Source: JBOFEH01 sp051650265
Lineage (GTDB): Bacteria > Bacillota > Clostridia > Lachnospirales > Cellulosilyticaceae
Direction: 5' to 3'
Length of the DNA: 13,385 bases
Assembly (NCBI GenBank): GCA_051650265.1
Contig: JBOFIR010000039.1
Coordinates: 1 to 13,385 of the forward strand
The position numbers were made by a program, and so were the translations under genes. The notes under the pieces are model-generated. The model worked only from the letters and a program-made list of their open reading frames with translations. It was not told the origin of the DNA and did not search any database. This document shows, in pieces, positions 8,008-13,385 of this stretch (the stretch's first letter is position 1; each line of letters starts with the position of its first letter).

Positions 8008-8175
8008 ATACTTATCACTCCTTTATGAAGTAAATCTGTTCACTATCAAATATATGGATAAAACCTCCATTACATGATAATTTTATACAACTTTTTGTTC
8101 ATCCTTCCTTGTCCACAACTTATTTTTACTTGATCAAACTTTTCATAAATCCCTTGTATTTTCTCACTTATACAT
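8008..8175 (-). other. Intergenic leader upstream of prkA
   Basis: Non-coding, AT-rich region between the lipoprotein gene's terminator and prkA. It holds the prkA ribosome site (AAAGGAG, ~9 nt before the ATG), a short ATGGA/TCCAT inverted repeat (8053-8069), a TTGTATAAAA stretch without a matching -35, and one TTGTCCACA nonamer (8109-8117) one base off the DnaA-box consensus. No small ORF or stable hairpin was noticed. The promoter of the operon must be here, but I cannot place it. Confidence 0.4.
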
Positions 8176-8217
8176 AAAAAACCATAAGAGGTCTACGTAA
8201 TGTATCCCTCTTATGGT
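8176..8217 (-). terminator. Rho-independent terminator of the lipoprotein gene
   Basis: An 11-bp perfect stem (8181-8191, ACCATAAGAGG, with 8207-8217) with a 15-base loop that can pair further through TAC/GTA. On the minus strand it is followed by a T run (8176-8181). The lipoprotein's stop codon (8211-8213) lies inside the stem. Confidence 0.85.
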
Positions 8218-9383
8218 TGACTATAAATAGCGTGTTCTTTTTTAAGCTGTGCAAGGTCGTAATAAGCCTTACCTTTTTCATCTTGAATAAAGGCCTCATT
8301 CTCAAAATCCTTTAAATTTACAATTTCTTTGATATACTCATAATCTACATACACACGCTCCTCATACTCTAAAACGGGTACTGTATACTTCATATAAGTC
8401 TTGCCTTCATTCCCAGCTGACTTCATAAGCGTATGTTTGAAGTTTGGTGACTGCCATAGCTTTGTCATATGTTCTGACAACTGTAACTGGCTACTGATCC
8501 GATAGTCCTCAGTTCCATCTTTGTAGACTTGACTCAAATCCACATCTGCATAAATAATCCCCTTGATCCTTGGGTATAACTCTGGCAACTTGGTGTAGAA
8601 GAAATCCAACTTATCTTTGGTGTACTCAACGGTGTAGGTATGGTCTAATTTTGAAAAATGAGAAATCCCTAGGGATGAGATGAGCATCGGTTTATGTTTT
8701 TGATAGCTCTTGTACCACATGTCAAGCTTTGTGGTGACATCTGGCTCATAGAGCTGTCCATCCTTGAATCTTGGCATATACATATTAAGCCCCACCCAAT
8801 CTACCAAATGATCTCCTGGATAGTAAAGCACACTTTCATGGGCACGTTCAAAATCGATACTCCATACAATAACAGACTCGGGGAGATATTTTTTTACAAT
8901 CTCATAAGCCTGCTCATAGTACACTTTGTACTGCGTTGCATCCTTCACCTCTTGACTGACGGGATATAACTCAATAAATAATGGTGTTTTGTACTTTGAA
9001 CGCAATGAGCCTACAAGCTGGTAAATAGCAGTCATATCATACTCATCTGTCATCAACACCTTGATATAAGGTACTTTCTGCTCTGCAATACACCTGAGCA
9101 GATCTTGATCTGTTACAGGATGTGTCTTGGTAAACTGAAAAACCTTAAATACCTGACCTTGTTTAAAGATCTCGGCATTCTCCTGGGCATAGGCTCCAAG
9201 GTAAATCCCTTCATCTGGCTCATAGGGCCCTTGTGCTACTGTATTTTCAATATAAAGCTCCACGTTTGTATGTTTAGTTTGGCTCGCAGGCGCGGTCACC
9301 TCTATAGTAGGTGCTTCTTTCATACTACAACCTACCTGAAGGCTCAAACCAAAAATAATCCCTAGGAGTACTAATCTTTTCAT
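8211..9383 (-). CDS. Lipoprotein with GH26-like domain, apparently non-catalytic
   Basis: A 390-residue secreted, probably lipid-anchored protein. A basic N-terminus and hydrophobic helix lead to LQVGC with Cys19 as candidate lipidation site; Gln at -3 makes this a non-standard lipobox. Residues ~50-320 resemble the GH26 beta-mannanase-type barrel: EGIYLGAY (58-65), VIVWSID (171-177), YYPGD (187-191), VDWVGLNMY (194-202) and PMLISSLGISHFS (232-244). In active relatives the last segment reads like I-S-E-F-G-V-S-H; the nucleophile Glu is replaced by Ser237 (codon 8673-8675). The acid/base segment, normally ending EMN, reads PLFIELYPVSQ (134-144) without it. The tail (~335-385) resembles a stalk or copper-amine-oxidase N-like domain. 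The start at 9383 is fixed by a near-perfect SD; a 17-residue upstream extension is unlikely. It follows recU by 59 nt with no hairpin between. The fold is fairly confident; function unknown. Confidence 0.75.
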   Translation of the reverse strand: MKRLVLLGIIFGLSLQVGCSMKEAPTIEVTAPASQTKHTNVELYIENTVAQGPYEPDEGIYLGAYAQENAEIFKQGQVFKVFQFTKTHPVTDQDLLRCIAEQKVPYIKVLMTDEYDMTAIYQLVGSLRSKYKTPLFIELYPVSQEVKDATQYKVYYEQAYEIVKKYLPESVIVWSIDFERAHESVLYYPGDHLVDWVGLNMYMPRFKDGQLYEPDVTTKLDMWYKSYQKHKPMLISSLGISHFSKLDHTYTVEYTKDKLDFFYTKLPELYPRIKGIIYADVDLSQVYKDGTEDYRISSQLQLSEHMTKLWQSPNFKHTLMKSAGNEGKTYMKYTVPVLEYEERVYVDYEYIKEIVNLKDFENEAFIQDEKGKAYYDLAQLKKEHAIYSQP

Positions 9384-9390
9384 AGTAATC

Positions 9391-9398
9391 ACCTCCTT
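9391..9398 (-). promoter_or_regulatory. Ribosome binding site fixing the lipoprotein start
   Basis: AAGGAGGT on the minus strand, 7 nt upstream of the ATG at 9381-9383. It selects this ATG over the in-frame ATG 17 codons upstream (9434), and places the signal peptide at the N-terminus where it belongs. Confidence 0.85.
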
Positions 9399-9442
9399 GA
9401 GATTATGGTCACTTTTTTCGGGCTTTATACACAAGTTTACAT

Positions 9443-9970
9443 TTACGTCTCTAAAAATTTTTGAAGTCCCTTAAGATAGTTGAGATACATGCCACCTTCT
9501 ATTGGAATCTCATAAGCTTCAGCAAAAGCACTATAGGGAATAGACTTACGCCCACCTACCTGAGCTGCATCATAAAACCTTTTGAGGAGCTCAAATTGCA
9601 GATAAAAATAGCGCTCATAACGTTTGAAATACACAATCAAAAATGCCACACCGCCCTGCTTTTCAAATGCCTCCATAAATTGAATCTGATGCTCATGCAC
9701 ATTGGCAATAGGTAGACTCTCCTTCGTGGTCTCTTTCGCATCAAAGCAAATCGAGACGCCTTGTACAATACCTATATAGTCAACAGTACTTTTCTGATCA
9801 AAATAGGCTAACGTGATGACACGTTTCGTTTGATCAATCGTAATCGGTTTGATCGGTGTTGGAATCTTTTGTATCAATCCCATACTTTTAGAGAGATAAA
9901 GTTCATTTGTGACATTAATTGTCTCCTCTAGTACGCTACCTCTCAGGCCTCTTGTATTCCAATATCCCAT
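9443..9970 (-). CDS. recU: RecU-type Holliday junction resolvase
   Basis: A 175-residue nuclease that resolves four-way junctions in homologous recombination and chromosome segregation in Firmicutes. Motifs from the start: NTRGLRGSVLEETINVTNELYL (the N-terminal RecU motif, with Glu15/16), STVDYIGI (Asp64) and the PD-(D/E)xK core FDAKE (76-80, Asp77 and Lys79), then NVHEHQ (90-95). It lacks the ~30-residue N-terminal extension of the Bacillus protein. The start at 9970 is chosen because MGYWNTRG begins the conserved domain and AAAGAGG lies 6 nt upstream; the longer in-frame ORF (from 10102) would add 44 non-conserved residues and run over the divergent gene. In Bacillus recU sits beside ponA, but not here; instead it is followed by the lipoprotein gene, probably co-transcribed. 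No recU promoter was identified with confidence. Confidence 0.9.
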   Translation of the reverse strand: MGYWNTRGLRGSVLEETINVTNELYLSKSMGLIQKIPTPIKPITIDQTKRVITLAYFDQKSTVDYIGIVQGVSICFDAKETTKESLPIANVHEHQIQFMEAFEKQGGVAFLIVYFKRYERYFYLQFELLKRFYDAAQVGGRKSIPYSAFAEAYEIPIEGGMYLNYLKGLQKFLET

Positions 9971-9976
9971 TTTTTT

Positions 9977-9983
9977 CCTCTTT
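9977..9983 (-). promoter_or_regulatory. Ribosome binding site fixing the recU start
   Basis: AAAGAGG on the minus strand, 6 nt before the ATG at 9968-9970. It supports the short RecU over the 44-residue upstream extension. Confidence 0.65.
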
Positions 9984-9985
9984 TC

Positions 9986-10013
9986 TTGATTTAATGTAAA
10001 AATATGGTAAAAT
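9986..10013 (+). promoter_or_regulatory. Sigma-A promoter with extended -10 for the TPR-like gene
   Basis: TTGATT (9986-9991), 16-nt spacer, TAAAAT (10008-10013), preceded directly by TGG, which gives an extended -10. The predicted start near 10020 gives a ~24-nt leader containing AGGGGGG (10031-10037). It lies within the leader of the divergent recU, whose start codon is only 15 nt to the left of the -35. Confidence 0.7.
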
Positions 10014-10030
10014 AGTAGTAGATTATTTTT

Positions 10031-10046
10031 AGGGGGGATTGTATTG
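10031..10046 (+). promoter_or_regulatory. Ribosome site and TTG start of the TPR-like gene
   Basis: AGGGGGG (10031-10037), a 6-nt spacer, then TTG at 10044-10046. No in-frame ATG occurs until codon 67, so the TTG is the only start consistent with the coding region and the ribosome site. Confidence 0.65.
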
Positions 10047-10685
10047 TTACGATACTTTTCATTTTTGGTCAAATGTCTCACAGGCAAAATTCCTTTTTTC
10101 AAAAGTTCCCTCGCCGAGCAAGCTCGCTTATTACAAAAGCATAGACTCTACTTTCTAGCAGCCAAATACTATACGGGCCTTGAGCGCTTTGATAAAGCAG
10201 CCTACTGTTTTGCCAAATGCAATGCCCACAAAGATCTCATGTATACCTATATGAAACTAGAACTTCCATCTAAAGCACTTGAAATTGCCACTGCCTATCA
10301 CTACTATGAAGATGGTGCACGCTTTTGTGAACAGATTGGCAATCCCATCAAAGCAGCCTACTTCTATAGCTTCTTCAATCCTTTGAAGGGTGCTAAGATC
10401 TATCGCAAACACGGTCTAGTCTTCGAAGCCGGTACCTGTTTTCTTCTAGCTCAGCAATTTAACCTTGCGCTAGAGTGCTTTAATGCATGCGATGACCCTG
10501 TTAAAAAATACGAAGGGCGCCACCAGATAGAAGAAGTTGCGATCACACTGTACTTCAAAAAGCACTATGAGCGTGCAACCAAACTCTTCATCAAGCTAGA
10601 AGATTATGAGTCTGCAATCGTGTGTTCACAGCATCTTCGTCACTCTACACTCACCCAGCAACTTAGTACTTATATCACCCACTAG
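10044..10685 (+). CDS. TPR-like alpha-solenoid repeat protein, function unknown
   Basis: A 213-residue protein that I do not recognise as a named family. It has no signal peptide; the N-terminus is moderately hydrophobic and basic (MLRYFSFLVK...GKIPFF) but short of a clear TM helix. From ~36 onward it is a run of degenerate helix pairs in the TPR/Sel1 style, with recurring A-x2-Y/C-F and small-residue positions: AAKYYTGLERFDKAAYCFAK (39-58), KALEIATAYHYYEDGARFCEQIG (77-99), AAYFYSFF (104-111), EAGTCFLLAQQFNLALECFNAC (128-149) and YFKKHYERATKLFIKLEDYESAIV (170-193). The content is rich in Cys and aromatic residues. Such solenoids usually bind other proteins; no enzymatic motif is visible. It starts with TTG, has its own promoter and is alone on its strand, diverging from recU and converging on the RluA-family gene, so context gives no strong hint of its job. 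Confidence 0.8.
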   Translation: MLRYFSFLVKCLTGKIPFFKSSLAEQARLLQKHRLYFLAAKYYTGLERFDKAAYCFAKCNAHKDLMYTYMKLELPSKALEIATAYHYYEDGARFCEQIGNPIKAAYFYSFFNPLKGAKIYRKHGLVFEAGTCFLLAQQFNLALECFNACDDPVKKYEGRHQIEEVAITLYFKKHYERATKLFIKLEDYESAIVCSQHLRHSTLTQQLSTYITH

Positions 10686-10687
10686 AA

Positions 10688-10713
10688 AAGCTACCTATAT
10701 GAATAGGTAGCTT
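10688..10713. terminator. Shared terminator hairpin between convergent genes
   Basis: An 11-bp perfect stem (10688-10698, AAGCTACCTAT, with 10703-10713) and a 4-base loop ATGA. On the minus strand it is followed by TTTTC; on the plus strand only by TTAAATTT, so it should be stronger for the RluA-family gene, whose stop codon (10712-10714) overlaps the stem. Confidence 0.75.
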
Positions 10714-11686
10714 AAATTTCTATGAGCCCTTCTTCTCTACAAATACGAGAATAGATTTCCGGTGCAGTCACAGTAAAGACACGGTCTTGTAAGTATTGGA
10801 ATGGTTCCTTACATAATTCGAATTTAACTTTATACGCACAGAGGAACTGATACTGTAAGCCATATTTGCCTTTGAAGTAATTATTCTCACTTGCCTCTCC
10901 ATACTTTGGATCTCCAATAATCGGATGTCCAATTTGACTTAAATGTGCACGAATCTGGTGGGTTTTACCTGTAACAAGCTGTACTTCTATCAAAGTATAG
11001 CGTCCGTTATGTTGTAGCGGTAAAATACGTGTTTCAACAGGCTTTGCACCTTCAACATAATGATCTACAATCTTGACTTCGTTGCGCCCCTGTTCTTTGA
11101 TATGGTAACCTTTTAGGGTAATCGGCTTACTAATACGACCAAGTACAATACTCATATAGTATTTGGAAATCTGTTTTGTCTTGAGCATCTCACTAAGTGT
11201 TTGGGTAGCTGGCAAATTCTTACCTACTAATACAATCCCTGCTGTATTGCGATCAAGCCGGTTACAAGGTGCGGGTGTAAAACCTTTTGCAGTCACAGCG
11301 TCATAACTACTATTTTGTGTCAGATATGTGAGTACCTCTTCTGCAAGGCTTGTTCCTGTTTTTGTATCTTTTTGAGTTAATAAACCAAGTGGTTTGTTCA
11401 CAATCAGGATATGTTCATCTTCATACACTGTAGAAAAATGAATAGGTACCTCATTGATAGGTGCGATTTCTTGGAACTCAGCCAATTGCTGCTCTGTTAG
11501 AAACAGACGTAACACATCATTTTCCTGTAAAATCTCATTCCCTTGTGGCTTTTTACCATTATACTTGATTTTCTTAGTCCTCATACATTTATATATGTAA
11601 CTCTTTGGACACTTTTTCATATATTTCATTAAAAACTTATCCAAACGTTGATTGGCCTCTAAATGTGTAATTGTAATTTCTCTCAT
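10712..11686 (-). CDS. RluA-family pseudouridine synthase
   Basis: A 324-residue enzyme converting specific uridines in rRNA (or tRNA) to pseudouridine. An N-terminal S4 RNA-binding domain (~1-65, NQRLDKFLMKYM...YIYKCMR) is followed by the RluA/RluC/RluD catalytic domain. The catalytic Asp is Asp145 in NRLDRNTAG (142-150); the usual first residue is His, here Asn. GKTHQIRAHLSQIGHPIIGDPKYG (~239-262) is the conserved C-terminal RluA motif. Length is normal. The target uridine cannot be told from sequence, so no gene symbol is given. The ATG at 11686 has AGGAG 6 nt upstream; this site overlaps the stop of the preceding membrane-protein gene (9-nt gap), so it is the last gene of a three-gene operon ending at the hairpin at 10688-10713. 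Confidence 0.93.
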   Translation of the reverse strand: MREITITHLEANQRLDKFLMKYMKKCPKSYIYKCMRTKKIKYNGKKPQGNEILQENDVLRLFLTEQQLAEFQEIAPINEVPIHFSTVYEDEHILIVNKPLGLLTQKDTKTGTSLAEEVLTYLTQNSSYDAVTAKGFTPAPCNRLDRNTAGIVLVGKNLPATQTLSEMLKTKQISKYYMSIVLGRISKPITLKGYHIKEQGRNEVKIVDHYVEGAKPVETRILPLQHNGRYTLIEVQLVTGKTHQIRAHLSQIGHPIIGDPKYGEASENNYFKGKYGLQYQFLCAYKVKFELCKEPFQYLQDRVFTVTAPEIYSRICREEGLIEI

Positions 11687-11695
11687 GCTTTTCTC

Positions 11696-12259
11696 CTACA
11701 TTAGCATACCTTCAATAATATGCATATTTTTTTCTAGTCCTTGGTCCATCTGACTACTCACATTTTTCTGTATATCATTTGCAGCAGCCCTTAACCCTTT
11801 TTCTGTCTCAGCATAAATAAAGTGTATTTGAGAATAGCCAATACCTTTTGCATCAAGGCGCCTAATTAGCTCAGTTTTGTATGCATTGATTTTCTTTTTA
11901 TCTGCAGCTATAAAGTATACCTTATGCGTCGTGACAACCACATGATCAAAACTAAAATTATATTTTGCATCAGGTACAATAGCCCCATGATAGAGCCCAT
12001 ATGCGCCTTTGAGCTCTTCTAGAATCTCCGCATGAATAGGGCTTGGGTCCTTGTATTTACTAAATGCAAAAAAGCGGGTGAAATTTTGAGCAAGTGGCAA
12101 TACCAACACTGCTGCGACTACAGTAAAAGTATTTGCTCTTTCTCCGTATTTTACAAGTCCAATTGCAAATATAGCCGCAACAATAATACTCCACATGATT
12201 CCAAAAAGGAGGTACTTCTTTTTTTTCTTGCTAATATAACTTTGAGACTGTTTTATCAT
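11696..12259 (-). CDS. Two-TM membrane protein with cytosolic domain, unknown function
   Basis: A 187-residue protein not recognised as a named family. A basic head (SYISKKKKKY) precedes two hydrophobic helices at ~17-37 and ~44-62, separated by a short loop (KYGERAN); the Lys-rich head suggests both termini are cytosolic. Residues ~70-187 form a soluble alpha/beta domain: EILEELKGAYGLYHGAIVPD, FDHVVVTTHKVYFIAAD, KKKINAYKTELIRRLDAKGI and QIHFIYAETEKGLRAAANDI. The alternation of strands and helices might indicate a degenerate nuclease-like or sensor fold, but no catalytic motif is clear. The ATG at 12259 has AGGAG 6 nt upstream, which overlaps the SDR stop (8-nt gap). Co-transcribed between the SDR and the RluA-family gene; a role in RNA metabolism is possible but unsupported. 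Confidence 0.8.
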   Translation of the reverse strand: MIKQSQSYISKKKKKYLLFGIMWSIIVAAIFAIGLVKYGERANTFTVVAAVLVLPLAQNFTRFFAFSKYKDPSPIHAEILEELKGAYGLYHGAIVPDAKYNFSFDHVVVTTHKVYFIAADKKKINAYKTELIRRLDAKGIGYSQIHFIYAETEKGLRAAANDIQKNVSSQMDQGLEKNMHIIEGMLM

Positions 12260-12267
12260 ATAAGCTC

Positions 12268-13032
12268 CTACTCTGCATAAATCATCTTGACAGTCATGCC
12301 GCCATCAATCACCAAGTTACTTCCTGTAATAAATCCTGCCTCTGGTGTTGTAAGGTATAGAACAGCCTGAGCGATATCTTCCGGTATACCTACTCTTCCT
12401 GCAAAATGCTGATTATGGTCTTTTTCTGTCAAACTCATAAATTTACGATCTTTTCTCTTTTTCCATCCTGACACATCAATCCATCCTGGACTAATCGCAT
12501 TGACCCTTACTTTGTGTGCAAGACTACTTGCTAAAGAATGCGTCAGTGCAAGCAACGCACCTTTTGAGGCGGAATAGGGTTCGGTATTAGGCTCACTCAT
12601 AAGCGCTCTTGTAGAGGCGATATTCACAATACTACATCCATCAGCTATCATATGACTGCTACAATACTTTGCACACAAATAAGCTCCTGTTACATTGACA
12701 CGCAAAACTTCTTCAAATGCACTGATCGGTCTTGTAAAAAGCGTCCCATCTGAAGTGATTGCTGCATTGTTAATGAGAATATCAATCTTGCCATAACGTT
12801 CTACAACTTTAACAACCATCTCCTTTACCGATGCTTCACTCCCTACATCAGTCTGGACAAACAAACAATCTCCTCCTGATGCACCAATCATCTCTTCTAT
12901 TTCACGCCCTGCTTCTGTATCAATTTCAGCAACAATTACACTCGCTTTGTGCTTTGCATATGCCATAGCAATACAAGCGCCGATCCCTTGCCCTGCTCCT
13001 GTAACCACAACAACTTTACCTACAAAGTCCAT
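12268..13032 (-). CDS. Short-chain dehydrogenase/reductase (classical SDR)
   Basis: A 254-residue NAD(P)-dependent oxidoreductase of the classical SDR type. Rossmann motif TGAGQGIG (11-18), NNAA (88-91), catalytic triad Ser140, Tyr153 and Lys157 (YSASK), the post-catalytic ISPGWI, and the C-terminal GFITGSNLVIDGGM. The acidic residue after strand 2 (AEID, 35-38) suggests NAD rather than NADP preference, by analogy with the family. The substrate is not predictable from sequence. The ATG at 13032 follows AAGGGG at ~9 nt; a promoter lies ~45-70 nt upstream. First gene of the operon with the membrane protein and the RluA-family enzyme; no obvious metabolic link to either. Confidence 0.93.
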   Translation of the reverse strand: MDFVGKVVVVTGAGQGIGACIAMAYAKHKASVIVAEIDTEAGREIEEMIGASGGDCLFVQTDVGSEASVKEMVVKVVERYGKIDILINNAAITSDGTLFTRPISAFEEVLRVNVTGAYLCAKYCSSHMIADGCSIVNIASTRALMSEPNTEPYSASKGALLALTHSLASSLAHKVRVNAISPGWIDVSGWKKRKDRKFMSLTEKDHNQHFAGRVGIPEDIAQAVLYLTTPEAGFITGSNLVIDGGMTVKMIYAE

Positions 13033-13075
13033 CTATGGTTGCCCCTTTCTCTTTTGTTTAAAACCTCTATCGTAT

Positions 13076-13104
13076 ATTCTATCAAAAAATCGCGCACTTG
13101 AAAA
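13076..13104 (-). promoter_or_regulatory. Predicted sigma-A promoter of the SDR operon
   Basis: On the minus strand, TTTTCA (13099-13104; 4/6 match), a 17-nt spacer and TAGAAT (13076-13081; 5/6 match). It lies between the upstream M16C gene's terminator and the SDR start, the right place for the head of the SDR operon. Confidence 0.6.
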
Positions 13105-13126
13105 GAAATTGTCGTTAAAATCAAGT

Positions 13127-13150
13127 AAAAGCCAAGCGTACTTGGCTTTT
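13127..13150 (-). terminator. Rho-independent terminator of the M16C peptidase gene
   Basis: A 10-bp perfect stem (13127-13136, AAAAGCCAAG, with 13141-13150) and a 4-base loop CGTA, just after the peptidase stop codon (13157-13159). The minus-strand U tract is short (TTTTAC); the plus-strand T run is longer (8 T), but no plus-strand gene precedes it. Confidence 0.75.
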
Positions 13151-13156
13151 TTTTGA

Positions 13157-13385
13157 TTAGATTTTTGTAATTTGCTCGAAAATCTCTTTGTTTTGCTCAA
13201 TACTTGAAGTATTCCCAAAAACACAATATTGATCACGCTCAAAACACCCTTGGATGATCGGTGCAAAGCTTCTAAGTTTCTCATTGGTTGTATCAAATAG
13301 TTCATCTCTTGTTTTTTGTACTTCTTCTTGGTTAGCACCTACAAAGTAATACATCTGTGCATTCATCCCCTCAGTAGAAGGTGTA
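13157..13385 (-). CDS. M16C (PreP-like) zinc peptidase, C-terminal end
   Basis: Only the last ~76 residues are in the window; the frame is open to the right edge, so the ATG at 13366 is internal. The visible part, starting TPSTEG just before MNAQMYYFVG, then LRSFAPIIQGCFERDQYCVFGN and ending IEQNKEIFEQI, matches the C-terminal end of the bacterial M16C / presequence-protease family (insulinase-like zinc peptidases of ~970 residues). The zinc motif HXXEH lies far upstream, outside the window, so activity cannot be judged. It ends at TAA 13157-13159, followed by a hairpin. Confidence 0.75.
   Translation of the reverse strand, partial: TPSTEGMNAQMYYFVGANQEEVQKTRDELFDTTNEKLRSFAPIIQGCFERDQYCVFGNTSSIEQNKEIFEQITKI

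Noticed and set aside
8109..8117. TTGTCCACA as a DnaA box or origin element
   Set aside because: A single site, one base off the usual Firmicute consensus, with no cluster and no dnaA or dnaN nearby; kept only as a minor note.
9384..9434. A start 17 codons upstream for the lipoprotein
   Set aside because: It would translate through a near-perfect Shine-Dalgarno and bury the signal peptide inside the protein.
9971..10102. A 44-residue N-terminal extension of RecU in the same frame
   Set aside because: The conserved domain starts at MGYWNTRG with a ribosome site 6 nt upstream, and the extension would cross the promoter, leader and start of the divergent gene.
11252..11263. NRLD in place of HRLD in the RluA-family enzyme as a sign of inactivation
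   Set aside because: The catalytic Asp145 and surrounding motif are intact; from memory, Asn at this position occurs in clostridial relatives, so it is probably normal variation.
13033..13338. A 101-residue open frame between the SDR and M16C genes
   Set aside because: Most of it overlaps the peptidase coding end in another frame and the rest runs through a terminator and promoter; no family features.
1..13385. A defence island, mobile element, CRISPR array or biosynthetic cluster
   Set aside because: No transposase, integrase, repeat-spacer pattern, toxin-antitoxin pair or biosynthetic enzymes were seen; gene content is housekeeping and sporulation-related.

Overview
The window reads as an ordinary chromosomal stretch from a low-GC, spore-forming anaerobic Firmicute, most likely a member of Clostridia close to Lachnospirales. 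The evidence is AT-rich DNA, strong AAGGAGG-type ribosome sites, hairpin terminators after most transcription units, the PrkA-YhbH-SpoVR trio, a RecU-type Holliday junction resolvase, and clostridial-type M3B and M16C peptidases. The genus is not proven by the sequence. Both edges cut genes: the C-terminal half of an oligoendopeptidase F on the left (+), and the last ~76 residues of an M16C (PreP-like) peptidase on the right (-). There are 13 supported coding regions. No tRNA, rRNA, CRISPR array, insertion sequence or phage gene was seen. No intergenic gap exceeds about 205 bases.

Layout from left to right. pepF-like (+) ends at a strong terminator shared with a convergent, divergent-sequence CorA-like membrane protein (-). 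Upstream of that lies a WalJ/YycJ-type metallo-beta-lactamase-fold hydrolase (-). Next comes a tightly packed operon prkA-yhbH-spoVR (-; 9-nt gap, then a 4-nt ATGA overlap) ending in its own hairpin. Right of it is a probable two-gene unit, recU followed by a lipoprotein with a GH26-like fold (-). One short TPR-like alpha-solenoid gene (+) diverges from recU and converges on the next unit. That unit, SDR oxidoreductase - two-TM membrane protein - RluA-family pseudouridine synthase (-), has 8-9 nt gaps and its own promoter. The M16C peptidase (-) lies upstream of it, separated by a hairpin.

How the genes work together: the only clear functional module is prkA-yhbH-spoVR (AAA+ kinase/protease-like protein, VWA-domain protein, SpoVR), a trio known from sporulation and stationary-phase physiology. 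The other neighbours are mostly housekeeping genes (peptidases, RNA modification, recombination, ion transport) whose adjacency shows no evident pathway.

I found no convincing undescribed multi-gene system. The points most worth a second look are: (1) the GH26-like lipoprotein appears to have lost both catalytic glutamates and may be a carbohydrate-binding pseudoenzyme; (2) the predicted -35 box of the corA-like gene is exactly the six-base loop of the preceding gene's terminator; (3) the CorA-like protein keeps GMN but lacks the usual loop after it and seems to have three membrane segments; (4) the promoter of the TPR-like gene sits inside the recU leader, so the two divergent units probably interfere.
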